A DNA stretch of 64,000 bases from Monomorium pharaonis (GCF_013373865.1 NC_050474.1:7262061-7326060), one strand, 5' to 3'. Shown: positions 48,437-61,982, counted from the first letter of the stretch. Program-made: numbers and translations. The notes: generated from the sequence alone by a model not told the origin.

Positions 48437-48567
48437 TGTAAAGTACGTGGCCGCCACCACCGCCACCGTTGCCGCCCGCGAAACTGGTGTCAGCTTTTCC
48501 TCCTCCTCCTCCTCCTCCTCCCTTTCGCGCGCCCTTTCCACCGTTTGTAAAGTACGTGGCCGCCACC
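48437..48567 (+). repeat. 22-bp direct duplication around a (TCC)n tract
   Basis: TGTAAAGTACGTGGCCGCCA followed by CC occurs at 48437 and again at 48546, exactly 109 bp apart. The interval includes (TCC)n at 48498-48521. It is probably a local tandem duplication. Confidence 0.85.
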
Positions 48568-51323
48568 GCGAAATCGCGTAATTATTCTTGTTTTCGAGGA
48601 CGGCCGGCACCCGGAGCAGAGCGACCGTCTGGCGACTTCCATTCGGCGATGCGACATGTCCGGTGTGAGATCCCTTTAGAAGAATTAATGTTCCTTCCCC
48701 CCCCCCCCTCCTCCCCTCGATTGCATCACCGGGCCACGCGAGGAACCGCGACGAAAATTATATAATAAAGCACGCACGGATTATTTGAATTTACGAGCCG
48801 CTCGGGGATAACGACCTTCTCTTCCTCTGTTATGGAAATATTACAAGGGGAGGCGCGGACGGATGGTTAGAACGAAAGTAATATCTGACAATTTAATTGA
48901 GTTAATTAACAAGCTGTTCCCGTCCGTTTCGGACCATTGCTCATTCTGCCAACGGGAAGCGGCGTTGCGGCGACGCAACATTGCGAGGGAGGTAAATCAG
49001 CCCCTCGGATAAGTAGACTCGTTTACGGGGACGCGGCAATTGCCACCGGCTAAATAGGCACCCCGTTATACCTGAAATATCATCGGCGGGGACTAAGACC
49101 GCGTCCGAAGACAAATGCGCGATTATGAGGGTATAGAGCTTCTCCCCGGGACTGTTATTTTTAGGGTAAAACTGACGACTTCGCCGCGCGCAGCAAGAAA
49201 TATTAAACTTCTTAATTAGGAAGAAACACGTCTCGGCATTTTTCACCGAGAGCTCCATTCGGCTCGATTGAGTCGAGAAATTCTTACGTCACGCGAGAAA
49301 GGAATGACGTACGGATGAGCAAACTTCGTCTATGCGGATATCGATCTGTTTAGAAGGAAATTACAATCGGCGATCATAACTTTATTCTCTCGTTTTACAT
49401 AATTCCGGGTTCTCCGCTAACAGCTACTTAAAAGCAATTGCCGTTACTTAATTTTTACATTAGGGATAATGGTTGAAAATGTTCTTTCTCCTTCGCTCGC
49501 AACTTTGTTGAGAGACAGCATTATATTCTGCAATTGACTACATAACTGCGAGACGGTCAGGTTCCCACAATTCCCCCGGCACCGCGACTACGATTCTTCA
49601 AGCTGAAAATGATGTTGGCGTCTGGACTGTACTTATCTACGATCTATGATCGCCCGCTTACCTTTCGCGTGAGCTTTACAATCGCTCACGGTAACCCGCA
49701 CGCACACTCGACTGTGTCCACCCGCCGGATACGCGCGGCCACGTACTAATTTCGACGTCGATCGTGGGAATGGCAAACGTAATCTTTTATTCGTCGTCTG
49801 TCCTCTCCGCATTGTCCGTTTGCAAACGGCAAATCGGATTCTCTCGAGAATATAAGCGCGCAATTTATAAGCAGAAATATTTTCTGCAGGTAGGTAGGAG
49901 AGCGTTGCCAAATGTGCCTATCACCTACGGTATTTTTTATTACATTTCCCATTTCGTGCGCAAATTAAACATTGACAATTGCCTCTCTATGTTTACCTCT
50001 TATTACAATGTTGAATTTTGCATCGATAAAACAAATTAATTTATTATTAATTAAACCTTTAGATATCTTTTTGTTGCAAAAGATGCAATAAGCACCCGGT
50101 TGCCCAAAGCGTATCGCTTTTGAATAGTGGATTTATGGATTAAAATAATTAAAAACGTAAAGATTTATTAATATTATTTTTATTTATTAATCATTTATTT
50201 TAAAAACATCAAATATTTAATCATTAATAAAAAAGTAAAAATAAAAAATTAAATTACTAAAAAATTTAAATTACTTTTTGCAATTAATATTTTATTCATA
50301 TCAATAATTAGTTTTACTATTATTATTTTAATTATACGTTAGTACCATTTATTATAGTAAAATTTAGGAGAAAAGGGGACAATTTAAAAAAAGTAAATTT
50401 AAAGAGATTTTAAATATTAATTTAATATTTATAATAATTGCAAATAAGTACAATGAATGGAAAATATTTGAAAGTAGGAGAAAAATACTTTTTCTTTTAT
50501 AAAAATATAAAAATATAAAATTTAAACGAAATTACATGATTACATTATTATCAGCTACACAACTTAATAAAAAAAATTGACATCAAATTTTTTAAAGTTT
50601 ATTACCGCGCGCAAGATACCTGTTAAATACTGTTTATCTACAGTACTCATTTCTCCTTAATTTCATTTTCTTAATCAAAAGCTACGCTAAATATTATATT
50701 AAAATATAAAATGTTGTATTTAGGCGGCCAGTACGTATTCGACCAACTCTCCCCTACATATAAAAGTTGCACTGTATTAATGAATGAAAATGTCATCGCA
50801 GTTTGTGGCGTAAACTAATAGAAGCTCTCAAAAGCTCCGATACACAATGCTGCGAGAGCATTTTGCAAAACAAACTTACGGCTATACCGTCTCGCGTTAA
50901 TCTCGTGTAATCGCGTCACGTACAAACATTCGATATTGCAAACATTAATTATTATCGAGATTTTAACGCGCTTCACGGTCCACGTTTGCGTCATTAAACG
51001 CGCAAGAGGACATCGCGCGGTAAGAGTGAAAGAGAGAGAGAGAGAGAGAGCGCGTGTTGAAAATGCAGCGACTCGATGCAATTATAATTCACGTTAACAA
51101 TGCAGCTATGTTCCGCGCAATTCAATCCGCCGTGCAGCTATTATCGGCGAGCTCGCAGTTACCGCAATTGCGCATCGTATCGTCCGCGCGGCGGATAAGC
51201 GTGACGCCCCGTAATAGGAAATTCGCGAAGCGTCCGAAATTGTTAATCCGCCGTTGCGCTTTAAACGAAGGTCACCGCAGTAAATCGTCCAAGTCGCCTC
51301 CCGGTAACAATAACCGCGCGATG

Positions 51324-51328
51324 GAGAC

Positions 51329-51372
<44 letters not shown>
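51324..51372. repeat. (GA)n microsatellite
   Basis: GA run with ACAG and AAAG interruptions. Confidence 0.95.
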
Positions 51373-52840
51373 TGTGTGACTGAAACGCCAATTGGATTGG
51401 CTCGTAATTCGCGCCCGTTTCCGCCGGATGGCTCGGCCCGATAATTACCGATTGGGGATAAATTTATGACAGCAATAATTTACGCGGAAACTGCGGCCGA
51501 CTGGCTCGATAAAGAGCGATTAACTAATATAAAATGAAACTCTCGCCGTCGGACACGCGCGCCGCGGTATTCGTCCCCCCCCCCCCCCGTTTGCCGCGCG
51601 CGCGTATTTGCATGCGTGCGTGCACGCATCGTCGAATATACAATCAAAATTTAAACCGTCCTGATAAGCTCCGCGCGGCGCGACTCGTCGCGATAACGAC
51701 GTAACAACGCACGCGGGGGAGGGGGAAGGGGGGAGAGAGGCGGAATTACGTCACTTGACTCGAATATCTAAATATTTTGCCGGCGGCAAAAGCGTGTTTT
51801 ATATGTTAGATGTTTTATGTCACATTGATCGCGATACTGAGAATTACGTTGCGCAATGACGGAATTTAATACGCGACGACTCTCCGTCGCGCTATAGAAA
51901 CTTTTCCACGCCAAGTGCGGCGGCGGAGTGGAGTTCGTTCGCGATAATCGCAGCGGGAGAAGCGACTGTGTCGAATTATCGCACGGATAATGAACGCGTA
52001 CGCGCGACGTATCGCAACGCCGCCGTGGAAAGCGCGAGCGTTAATATTGAATATCGCGAAAAGTCGTGGGAGGGAAGAGGAGATCATTTAAATTAATTCG
52101 ACCGTCGGTTTTCATCATCCGCACTTACAACACGTTAAAGTGAATAATTGCATTGCGAGTCGCTTTATGCGGCGGCTTTGTGAGGCAATTAATCGGCGTG
52201 CCCGCCGCGCTTTCGACTCGCCCCGAATCATATGCGCTATCAAAATCAATAACCGGTCCGTAACGCGATTCGTGCCGGCGCTACCCGCTGGCGTTTTACG
52301 CTAAACGCTGTCGCGAAATCAATATTCAATTCGCAAGATCGCCCGTAAATCGATAATCGATTCGCAACGTATCGCCCGCGCGTATATCCCGCACTTCGCT
52401 TTACGCTCCATCGAGATCGCGAATGCAGATCGCCGCAACGTTGCTGCTGCCCGATCGATCGCGACGTTCATTAGATTTCGCCGAAATGCGATACGCTACG
52501 TATGGCGCACACACTACGGCCTAAATAATTGCAGGATATTAAGCGACATACCCCGATGACATTAAGGTAATACCGGGCGTCGATTCGAACGCTTTCCGCT
52601 TTCCTAGGGACAGCACAAGCGCGGCAGAGAAATTTTTATGTGCCGTATGTAACGCGATAAAGTATTCACATATATAAGTAATCTCGTTTTAGTTCTTCAA
52701 AGTTCATTGCGCCGAGAACGATAATATAGTTTTGCAACGGTTTTCATTTGGAATCTTGGAATCAAAAAATATACCACGTGAAATTATTTTCCATGTAAGC
52801 GAGATTCGTCGTGTTGCGCGATAAAGTTACACACAGACAG

Positions 52841-53255
52841 AAAAATTAGTACCGAATCAATAATCATTGTCTCAATTAAAAGTAAGAATATAAAATCTTC
52901 TTTAAAGAATTTGATAATCTTAAACAGACATAACTAGTTTACATGAAGAAGTTTTGTGTTAATTGTTTCATCAAGAAAAATGTATTTTTTTATTCATTTC
53001 TATTCAATTTTTAGGAGTTTAAAAAAATAAATACAAAATAACATATTTGAAACAATTTTACTTTTATTTATATAATACTATTAGTTTTTTAACATTATTA
53101 TTATCATCAAAACAATCATGTGTTCAACATTCAAATAATTATAATATTGACATAAAAATATAATATTTTGTTAAAATTTAAGATTATCAAACTCTTTGCA
53201 AATTACTTTGTATTCTTGCTTACATAAGATAATGATTAATTTGATATAAATTCCT
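52841..53255. mobile_element. Foldback or MITE-like element with about 85-bp inverted arms
   Basis: The left arm (about 52841-52925) contains AAGTAAGAATA then AAAGAATTTGATAATCTTAA. The right arm (about 53170-53255), reverse-complemented, contains AAGCAAGAATACAAAGTAAT then AAGAGTTTGATAATCTTAA. The outer parts also align (AATCATTGTCT against AATCATTATCT). The roughly 240 bp between the arms are AT-rich and non-coding. A related single arm occurs near 1763-1850. Ends and target duplication are unclear. Confidence 0.65.
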
Positions 53256-53320
53256 TTCCGGTTTCCAAAAAAATATACAAAAGTTGAAAACTTTTATTAT
53301 CTATTATTTAAAAAATAAAT

Positions 53321-53470
53321 ACAGTAAAACACATTTTAAATTTATGTTAAAACCAGTCATTGTAAAATTTTGTGTTGAATTTTAATATGTTCAAATGTTA
53401 ATTTTACATGTTTAATGTGATTATTTAAATATTTTATGCTAAATTAATATTCAATATTTTCTCGTATTGA
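53321..53470 (+). repeat. Dispersed repeat R2, copy 2
   Basis: It reads ACAGTAAAACACATTTTAAA, TTTATGTTAAAACCAGTC, ATTTTGTGTTGAATTTTAAT, TTTAATGTGATTATTTAAAT and TTTTATGCTAAATTAATATT. It matches the reverse complement of 23100-23280. It sits directly after the foldback element at 52841-53255, making 52.8-53.5 kb a small repeat cluster. Confidence 0.65.
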
Positions 53471-53479
53471 AATAATTTA

Positions 53480-56400
53480 CACATAAATAAGTAAATAACA
53501 AAAAAATATAGTTTTAAAATATAAATTGTGAGATTCGTAAAAATATATACATAATCTGCAAGTCACGTATTATAAATGTTAATGTTACTGAAGAAATATG
53601 TTGTACACTACTGTTTCCGCATTGTCAAAAACTTTTTGCTAATTTTTTACATAATATTTATATCACTTTCTAACATATTCATCTTGTAAACGTTAAATCT
53701 TGTTCATATTGTCAAATTAACACAGCAATTAGATTGATCCGCCCGAGACATGCGGTGTATGTTAAATAACACAAATTTTCCAATTTTTCTGTAAAGAATA
53801 AAGAGAAAGAAGACGGTTCGGGGTATTTGAACAGATAACACTTTCTCAAGAATTAGCATCAGGGCTCATCAAGATTGCATTACATGCAATATAAGTCTGG
53901 TCGCGTCATTTGATTAGTTATCAATGTTATGGCTGTTACATCGCATCCTCGAATTGTTTATCGGCGATCTATTTGCGACGGTGTACCTTACGCCTCGGAA
54001 AACGATCTCTATCCGCGGGCGAGGCGGCGGCGATGCGATATTATCGAGAGGAACGTTATATACGCGGGCCTTCGGTACATAACTGGAGGGAGAGCGAATA
54101 ATTTTCGACCACGAAAAGTGAAACGTTAACGGCGTCCGATCACGAATCGCTCGTTTCCTCCGGGTGTTTTGCACTTTTCTGCATGCGAGTGAACCGGACG
54201 AGGAGGCCCGGAGAAACGGCGGGCAGAGAGGGGAGGAAGTCGAAAGTCGAGGTCGAAGAGGAGAGACGGAGAGAAGTGTTTCACGAGTCGGATCGAGCGG
54301 CCAGATTGCAGTCATTTGCCGACGTAAATTACACGACCGGATAATCGCCCCGCGCGCGCAGAAACGAAGAAAGCGTCGGAATCGCCGCGGATCGGCCGAA
54401 ATTCCGTGGTTCCGGAGCGAGCCGCCCCTTCGAGCGGCGCGAATTATTGCTTTCACCGAGTTGTAACACACGAACGAGCACCTTCCGCTATACGGGAAGG
54501 GGAAGGGGGGTGGGGGAGAAGAGAGCGCGTGTAACTCTATTCCAACGTTGCGTTTCGATGCGAGATGATTGTCCGAAACCGCCGCCGCTTATTCCAACGA
54601 ATGGCCATCGCCCTCCCCCCCCCCCCCTCTCGGGATTTAACGAGTCTATCTTCCTTGTGTACGCTCTACCAACTTCTAATATTTTATTTAAACGGCGGAC
54701 ACGCGCGAGAGTCGATCGCCCGCGGCACTTGGCCGCCGTTCGCGAAGGGATATTATATCATCGATAAGGGCGAACTTTTTTTTTTTACCGGGCAAACATA
54801 ATAGTCGATATTCGACGACGGTCGAGAAGTTGGAAGAAGTACGTACAGCTGTGTCTACTTTATTCTCTCTCCACTCGGTAATGACGTCCGTGCGGACGTT
54901 ATTGTGCAGAAATCGTACGTGCCGAGATATCGGTTGCGTGTAACGACCGAAAGGGGAAGAGGAAGGGGGGGAAGGAAGAAAAAAAAACTTGTACGGTTGT
55001 CTCGATAGTGCCGCGCGGCGCGGTGCGACTCTACAATGCCATTTGTAGAGCAAGTTTCGTCAGTGTGTACGTGGTAATAGCTAAGCACATGGTAACGTAC
55101 ACACCAGCAGATAAGGTTATCGCGACAACGCGGCAAATTTCGACGACAAAGCGACTTTTACGGCCATTATCGTGGACATGCTGCACGCTAAATAAATTCG
55201 CACAGTCATACGCGTTTGTACAGCCGCTGAACTTACGGCGAGTTACAGCAATTTTTTTTTATTACGCTAGAGAACAGTCGCCAATACCGGCATAAATCTT
55301 CTAAAACAGCACCTCCTTATTTCTCGGAACTTACACATTATGTTTTATTAATAAACACACAATCTGCTTTAGATAATTAAAGAAGTAGAAATTGATACTT
55401 CCATACGTTTGGCTTTCTTCTGTAATAAAAACTGCCAAGAGCAAATGTTTCAAAGGAGCAAGAATAAAATTTACGTGGTGTCCGTTTGTAAATTAAATAG
55501 TTTAAATATTAATCAATATATAATATTAATAATATATTATTAATATTAATAATATATAAAATTTTACATTCTTCTCTAAATTTGAAAATCAAGGTGCAGC
55601 GTAAACTGATACACCTATCGATAATGAAAACCATAAGATAAAATAAAAGACACAGTATTAAGAGTAAGTTGGTTATTTCATTTAAACTTGAAATATTATC
55701 TACACGTTGCGTTTTTTTTTGCAGAACAACACAAGATATTTTTATAAATCGACAAAAACCGTTTCACATCGAAATAAAAGGTTTCCAGAAATCCTCATAT
55801 ACGTTAAGTAAACAAAGAGACAGAAAATATAAGAAAACGAATCGCTTTTTTTTTTTAGTTAATAACAGATCATAGACTAATTAGAGACTTTAAGTAATAA
55901 AATTCCGAAAGTGCCTTTCTCCCTTTACTTGCCCGATTCATCGCATCCCATGTTATTTTGCAAATAAAATACGTTCATTGATGAGGTAACTCCGAATAAA
56001 TATTTAAAGCTTATTCCGCGTTCGTCGCTCCTCAAATAAATCCATTCAATTAACCGGGAAGCGCGTTCGATCGCGCATCGAAAATGTAATTTTATAAGTG
56101 GTCAACGACGCGGCACCGCCGCCGCCGCCGCCGCCGCTGGAGCGCGAACGAGGACGTTACGATGTACGGACGATCGATCGATTGTGCAACCCAATCGAGT
56201 ATATCCGCAAATTGCGATCCCCCTCGCCGGGGGATTGCAACTCCGGCTCGCAACTCCGTGCGATGGTTCTCGCGACAGTTTATAGATTCGCCAACTTTGT
56301 GTTTGTCTCTCTCTCTCCATAACGCTCGCGTATGTGTCACAACGCCGCCTGGCCATTTCAACAAGTTGGAAAAGTTATGCGCGACCGGTAATTTCACCGT

Positions 56401-57470
56401 CCACCACGATGAAACGGTTTTTTAAACTGTAGCCACACGGTCCCCCTTCCACCACGCGCGCGGTCGTCCGATTTCCGTCCTGATCCTTCGTTTCGCAGAC
56501 GCGCGCGGGCAAAGTTATCGCGGCGGAGGTTGGGCGCGCGCCGTAAAATTGTCCTCTCGTTGCGGCGAAATCTTATTTATTATCGCGCAGCGGCGGAGAG
56601 GCGTCGCGTTTTGTCCTCGTGGAAGTTATTTAAGAACGACCGTGCAAAGGCGGCCGATAGGGATTCGCGTCGCTGCACGAGCGCGCGCGCGCGCCTCCCG
56701 TTATTTATTCACGACTAAATGGAATTTCCCTACTTCCTCAAAGCTCATTCCTCAAATAAAAGAGATCTCTCCGCCCGCGCCCGCGGCCAATAAACAAGGC
56801 TTACCGCCAACTTTACGAGCGCGGGTCCCAGGTGGTCGCCCTCACGGCGGCGGACCGGTCTCTCCCGGATCCGTGGAGCTCTCTCCTCCGTTGTTTCCAA
56901 AGGAGCTTATCAATCGCCCGAGACGCAAACCACCGTCGTGCTCTCGCCGACAAACGACCGCGCAAACTAACTACGCGGAATCGCTAACTGGCGCGTGGAG
57001 GAGACGCGAATATGTATGAAGACTTTTCAACGATAAACCACGCGCGTTTTGAAAAGTTTACTTTTAATTTAATAATTCATTAATTTAATATATTTTTTTT
57101 TTTAGAAAACAAAAAACGTTTCATCCTCAAACCGATCATAAATATGGTAATTTTTCTCTATAATTTTTCAATTTTCATTTTACACAAGTTGCTTTTAATA
57201 AAAAACATCTCTCTCTATTTCTTTTTGTACGATACATAAAACAAAATTTTATGCTTTATTAATAATTTAAGAAATCATATTTTTTAAAAATTGAAAAACA
57301 TCTAGCTCTAATTTTGCGGAAATTTTATATTTATTATTTATTTATATTTCCTGTTTTTTCTTTTGTCGAAACAAAATGTTCACAGACACTAGTAAGAAAT
57401 AATTTGGCGCTAAAGCCCAGATTTAAAAAAAAAAAGAGAACTCGTTTGGGTTTTTGTTCGAACCTTGTGG
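53480..57470. other. No gene recognised
   Basis: AT-rich to 53.8 kb, CpG-rich with overlapping open frames at 53.9-55.2 kb and 56.1-57.0 kb, AT-rich at 55.3-55.9 and 57.05-57.4 kb. An acceptor-like TTTTTTTTTGCAG at about 55724 precedes a short open frame without recognisable content. Confidence 0.5.
56115..56138. repeat. (CCG)n microsatellite
   Basis: Eight CCG units in a CpG-rich block. Confidence 0.95.
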
Positions 57471-57474
57471 TGTA

Positions 57475-58340
57475 GGGTAAGTTAAGATATGATGACCAAT
57501 GGTTATAATTTCTTCAATAATTGCTAAATAATGTTCTCGTAATTATTTTCAATGATAATCAATATTTACTGTAGTTTACATACGTATACTATTCGAAATA
57601 ACAATATTGTGGATGTCACGTTTTTACCTTTGACTTCCTGCAAAATGTTCATTAGAAATTGCCACAATGTTGAATAAATTACAGTTATGCTGTCGCAATG
57701 AACGTTACCCACGTAACAAAGGTATGTAAATTGTAATGTGTAATTATATTTTTTATTTCCTTTTCTATTTTTTAAATAAATACTACGATAATTTTTCTCT
57801 CACCGTTTGGGCAAGATAGCCCATGATATTTCGGGGTAAGTGTTTATGTATATATTTTATTAAGAAAAAGAAGAATTAAGTTGTGCACCTAATATTTTAA
57901 TTTGACATATCATATGTTTTTTTTTTTAGTAGTAACAATGAGTTAAATTGATCCTAAACTTGTGTAAACGTTTAATATAAAAAATGTTAAAAAATAAAAT
58001 TAAATATGTGATAATATGTGGCAATAAAACCATCTAAATATGTAATTATAATTTTTTTTATTATTCTATAAATGTTAAATACATAAAAAATGTACAGCCA
58101 ACTGTTCTATAATACTATGGCCATTTTTTTCTCCTAAAAGTTGTGAAAGATGGCCAATGTTCATGTTTCAATATTTTGATAACAAAAAATTTTCAAGTAC
58201 TTTCTCTTTAATGCCGATAGTTTTATATGTTTTAAAGCCTCAATGAGATAATATACCAAACGCTATTAAAAAAATAATAAAAATCAAAGTATGTTTTTTG
58301 CATTTTGAAAAAACTATGGCCATCTTACCCGAGTTCACCC
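57475..58340. mobile_element. TA-flanked non-autonomous DNA transposon, long copy
   Basis: This is the same family and orientation as the element at 6643-7285, again flanked by TA on both sides (57473-57474 and 58341-58342). The left end reads GGGTAAGTTAAGATATG; the right end, reverse-complemented, begins GGGTGAACTCGGGTAAG then ATGGCCATAG. About 240 bp (roughly 57962-58203) have no counterpart in the short copy. They contain their own inverted ATGGCCAT and AAGATGGCCAAT motifs near 58118-58160, echoing the termini. That may be the ancestral interior lost from the short copy, or a nested partial copy. No transposase frame is seen. Confidence 0.85.
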
Positions 58341-60162
58341 TATATCGCGTTCGCGAAATTATATACCACGCCGCCGCTCCGGGAGCTACGGCGAAATTAT
58401 ATCACCACCGCCGCGTCTCGTTATTCGTGCTCCCCGCCTTTATGTATACAAGCGCAAATTAACTGTTGACAAATCGACTCGTTGTACACGCTGAACGTAC
58501 GCCGCAACGCGTCAAAATATGCTCACATGCATCAGAGTGCGCCCCGCGCGCGCGCGCGCGGCTAAATACGGGGCGCATCCAAATACGCCGCTGTTGTATT
58601 GCGCGAGCGTAATTTGGCACACGCCGCTCTCTCTTTGCCCGTTGTACGCAAATAACCCGCTATTCTCCCGCTAAGATACACACGGATTGCCTTTGAAATA
58701 TTATTTGTTTCTGAGATAAATCGTGTTCCCGGAACAATTTGTCGTCGCTGTTAAGCTCCTTCACGTATACGCGCTTCGCCGGCTCTCTACTCTGTGGAGT
58801 CTGTCGATCGTTCTCATGCCGAAAGACGGAAGGCACAAAGAGAGAAAGAATAATTGCAAGGAGGGAAAAAAGAAGCACTCGAACGTGGTGTTACGCCGGT
58901 TAATTAACCGGCGACCGTTGATTTCTCGAAAGTGTGCAAATTAGGCCCTTCACGTGTACGTTACATGACGGATAAGGATCTGCAATTAAAACGTGCGTGT
59001 AAAGGGATTGTGAAGAGACGCAAAGAAATATCTAATTATTTTTGGCTGTTGAACCGCGAGGAACGTCAGGGAAGCCATAACGACAGCAGCATATTCCGTA
59101 ATTAAATTTAATTGCGAAATATCTCTCTCTCACGACATGTAAAAATGTGTAGCTGCGATATCACGTAAAATCGATCCCGGAATACATTAAGGCTATAAGT
59201 GTGTCATATTTCCAAGGGCTGTTAAAAATATAAAAATTTTACAAATTGTTCTATTATTTCGTTTGAGTGGAATCCTTTGGCTATATAAAAATGCCAATTA
59301 AAAATTTTGCTCGCAAATACCCGAATAAAATTTCAATATAAATCTTTTATTGATTTAAAAGTTATTTAACCTTTTGCCTTTAATTTTTATATAAAAAATC
59401 GTGCTTTGCAGCTCTTACTTGTAAATCTGATGAGAAAGTAGGATCGCGAATTAAATTTTTTTTTACTAGTAAAAATCCAATAAAAATTCGTGCAAAAATT
59501 TATTTAGATTTATTCGTTAAAAAAGTTTGTTTACCTAAAACTACAGCACAGTATTATTTGTGCTACGTAATCTATTGTAAGCCGAATTATCGTTTCGTTT
59601 TTTTTTCCAGTTTTCAGAACCGACAAATTCGAATATTCACGAACCAATTTTTGTGTCGTTTAAAAAAAGAATAAACCAAAAAAATCTGCAGTTTTTAAAT
59701 TTCGAGAATTTTTAACTGGTACAGGCAAAATAACCTTCGGTTATGCGAATATATTAATTTCTATGAGGAGAGAAGCACCGTTACGTTGCAATTGTAAATA
59801 CATTTGATCGTGCATCTACGATAATCGACACATCAATCGTCAACGAACCTGAACGGAGCAACGAGAGCAAAGTAGATAATCGCGAGGCATCACACTTCAC
59901 TAATTTCACGTAACGACCGACGAGCTTTTGTCTGTAAAACGCCGCTCTCCGGGGATGCTTTAGCGGTGCAGCATCATTAAACACGTGAGAAAATGAGCGT
60001 GCTGACGAACGCGAATGAGCGAATATAATTACAAGCGAGATAAAGAAGTGCGTTCTCCTCGCTTCGTAATCATGCGTGTAAAAATAATTCCGTGCGTCAA
60101 ATCATTTTTTTTTTTTTTTTATTAGAGAAAATATATGCGCGTTTAGATCAAAAACAAACTGA

Positions 60163-60185
60163 CGGCTTACCTGGGGAAAACTTTA
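60163..60185 (-). promoter_or_regulatory. Weaker ratchet-like or donor site
   Basis: On the minus strand gttttccccag is followed directly by gtaagccg (AG at 60172-60171, GT at 60170-60169). The pyrimidine tract is only about eight bases, so it may be a plain donor of an unseen 5' exon rather than a ratchet point. It lies upstream of the MBD exon on the same strand. Confidence 0.3.
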
Positions 60186-60652
60186 CTCCCGTATAAATTC
60201 TTGATAATGAGAGCACGCGTGGTAATGAAATTTAGCGTTAAAAACGGCTATAAAGTTAAAAGTGAGCCGGGAGAATATAATTAAAAATTATCCTCCCTCT
60301 TCGCTGATCAATTTTACCATGCTGATGCGCGATGAAGTTGAGTGATCTACCTCTCAAAGTGATCATTCGGCAAATAAATGAAAATCATTCTCGCGAAGGA
60401 CGCACGAGAAATCATCTCGCAAATTACTTGCCAAACTTGGCAACGGAGCTCAAGTGGCACGCAATCGCACTTTGCTAATTTCGCGTAATGATCAGCGGGC
60501 TTACTACTCGCGAGGCGGTTGGCCCTCTCGAGACGCCGCGCCGCCACCGCTTCGCCAAGCGCGGCGTGATTTACGTCTGTAGTTGAGAGGGATGGATGGC
60601 AGCTTACAGGGGGTTACGAGTAGCATGGGTATAATTATTATCGAAGGCAGGT

Positions 60653-60653
<1 letters not shown>

Positions 60654-60688
<35 letters not shown>

Positions 60689-60694
60689 AGCAGC
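60654..60694. repeat. (CAG)n microsatellite with CAA interruptions
   Basis: About 40 bp of CAG with two CAA units. The Gln frame is blocked by TAG just upstream, so it is probably not a coding polyQ tract. Confidence 0.9.
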
Positions 60695-61979
60695 ATATGG
60701 CGAATGCGAGGAGTCGACGTACGGCCTCCTCCAATTTCCCTCACCGCCCCCGCCCCGAGGCGGAGGATCACCATCTGTATGTCCCGGCAAATCCCATGAC
60801 TCCGCGTATTATTAGCTTACATTATTGATTTATTATTTAGCGCTAGGCAGCCGCGCAAGCGCCCGCTAAATCGGGGTTAACCGCTCATTTGCCGACGGTG
60901 CATTATGGTTTCTGGCGTTATGGCGCCGTAATGAGGCAATACGAAGGAAGGGAGATGAAGACCCTCCGGACTTTTTATCGTCGTCCCACTTTCCTCGGAC
61001 CTTGCCTCCTGATTGTCCCCGATTGAGAACGATCTGACTGCGACGCTCGGCGCCTATAAAAATCTCGTGATTGGAACGTCGCGAAACACGTGGGTGGATA
61101 TCTAGCTATTATGGGAAAAGAATATCGGATTCATGTCGGATTCAACATCTACAAATTTAGCTGGACACAGGTTTTTCATTTTAATATGGACTATAAAAAT
61201 AATTATAACAAAGCGCGAGCATACAGGGAGAGAATGTGACCTCGAGGAATTTTACTATAATCTTTAGTGAAATTTACACATTATCCCACAATTACCAGAC
61301 TTTGAGGGCAAATTTTAAGAGAAAAAATTCTCTCCGTGTAATGAAAAGCATACTGTAAACTGAGTGTTCTACATAATTATTTCGATGGTCTAACAAAAAT
61401 TACTTTCAGATCTGTATCCAACTAAATTTTCAGACACTCGAGCAAAACTGTTCCTCCCGTGCAGGAATCGGTGGACCCACGCAAAATATAAAAAAGAAGA
61501 TTAACAATTTCCGATATTCCGGTCTTCACAGATTGCAAACAGTGTGATCAATTCGTTTCATCTTCAAGCGTATTAATGTACGCGCGATTCCATTTTGCAA
61601 AAGTACAGCGTAAAAACCGTTGCGTAAAACCAGCATTCACCATTGTGAATTCGATCCTTTCAATGCGCGCACACGCGATAAAGCCATGAATAGTATTAAT
61701 CATGATAATCATTCAGCTTTTTAGCAACGGAACAGTAACAGGATGTTATTGCAGCTGCTGTAATTACTCGCGCGTCATATATCCGTTTCAGTGCGAGCTC
61801 GAAAATCTCGCCGAGCATGCATTTCAACGCGTGCATCGCGATCCTACGCGAACACCACGTGCGACACGCGCGCGTGTAAAAATAATTCTAATTACCACGT
61901 GGGCGAGTTACGTTAATGAAACGTTCCGGTAATTTCAGCACCGGGCGATACCGTCTATTTCTCGCGCGCGCGAAGCCAC

Positions 61980-61982
<3 letters not shown>

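Larger units (their letters stand above)
45800..52840. other. Presumed intron or flank upstream of the MBD exon
   Basis: The exon carrying the N-terminal half of the MBD should lie here or further right, but I did not find it. Composition alternates between CpG-rich (48-49.8, 50.8-52.7 kb) and AT-rich (47.5-47.9, 50.04-50.75 kb). A plus-strand TTTTCTGCAG/gtaggtagg at about 49888 is splice-like but unsupported. Confidence 0.5.

Noticed and set aside
55716..55875. TTTTTTTTTGCAG acceptor followed by a short open frame
   Set aside because: The frame is AT-driven (Lys/Phe/Ile-rich), without a donor or recognisable residues.
60504..60734. CAG run as a coding polyglutamine tract
   Set aside because: A TAG lies immediately upstream in the Gln frame, and the flanks show no coding features; the minus-strand reading is only a Cys run.
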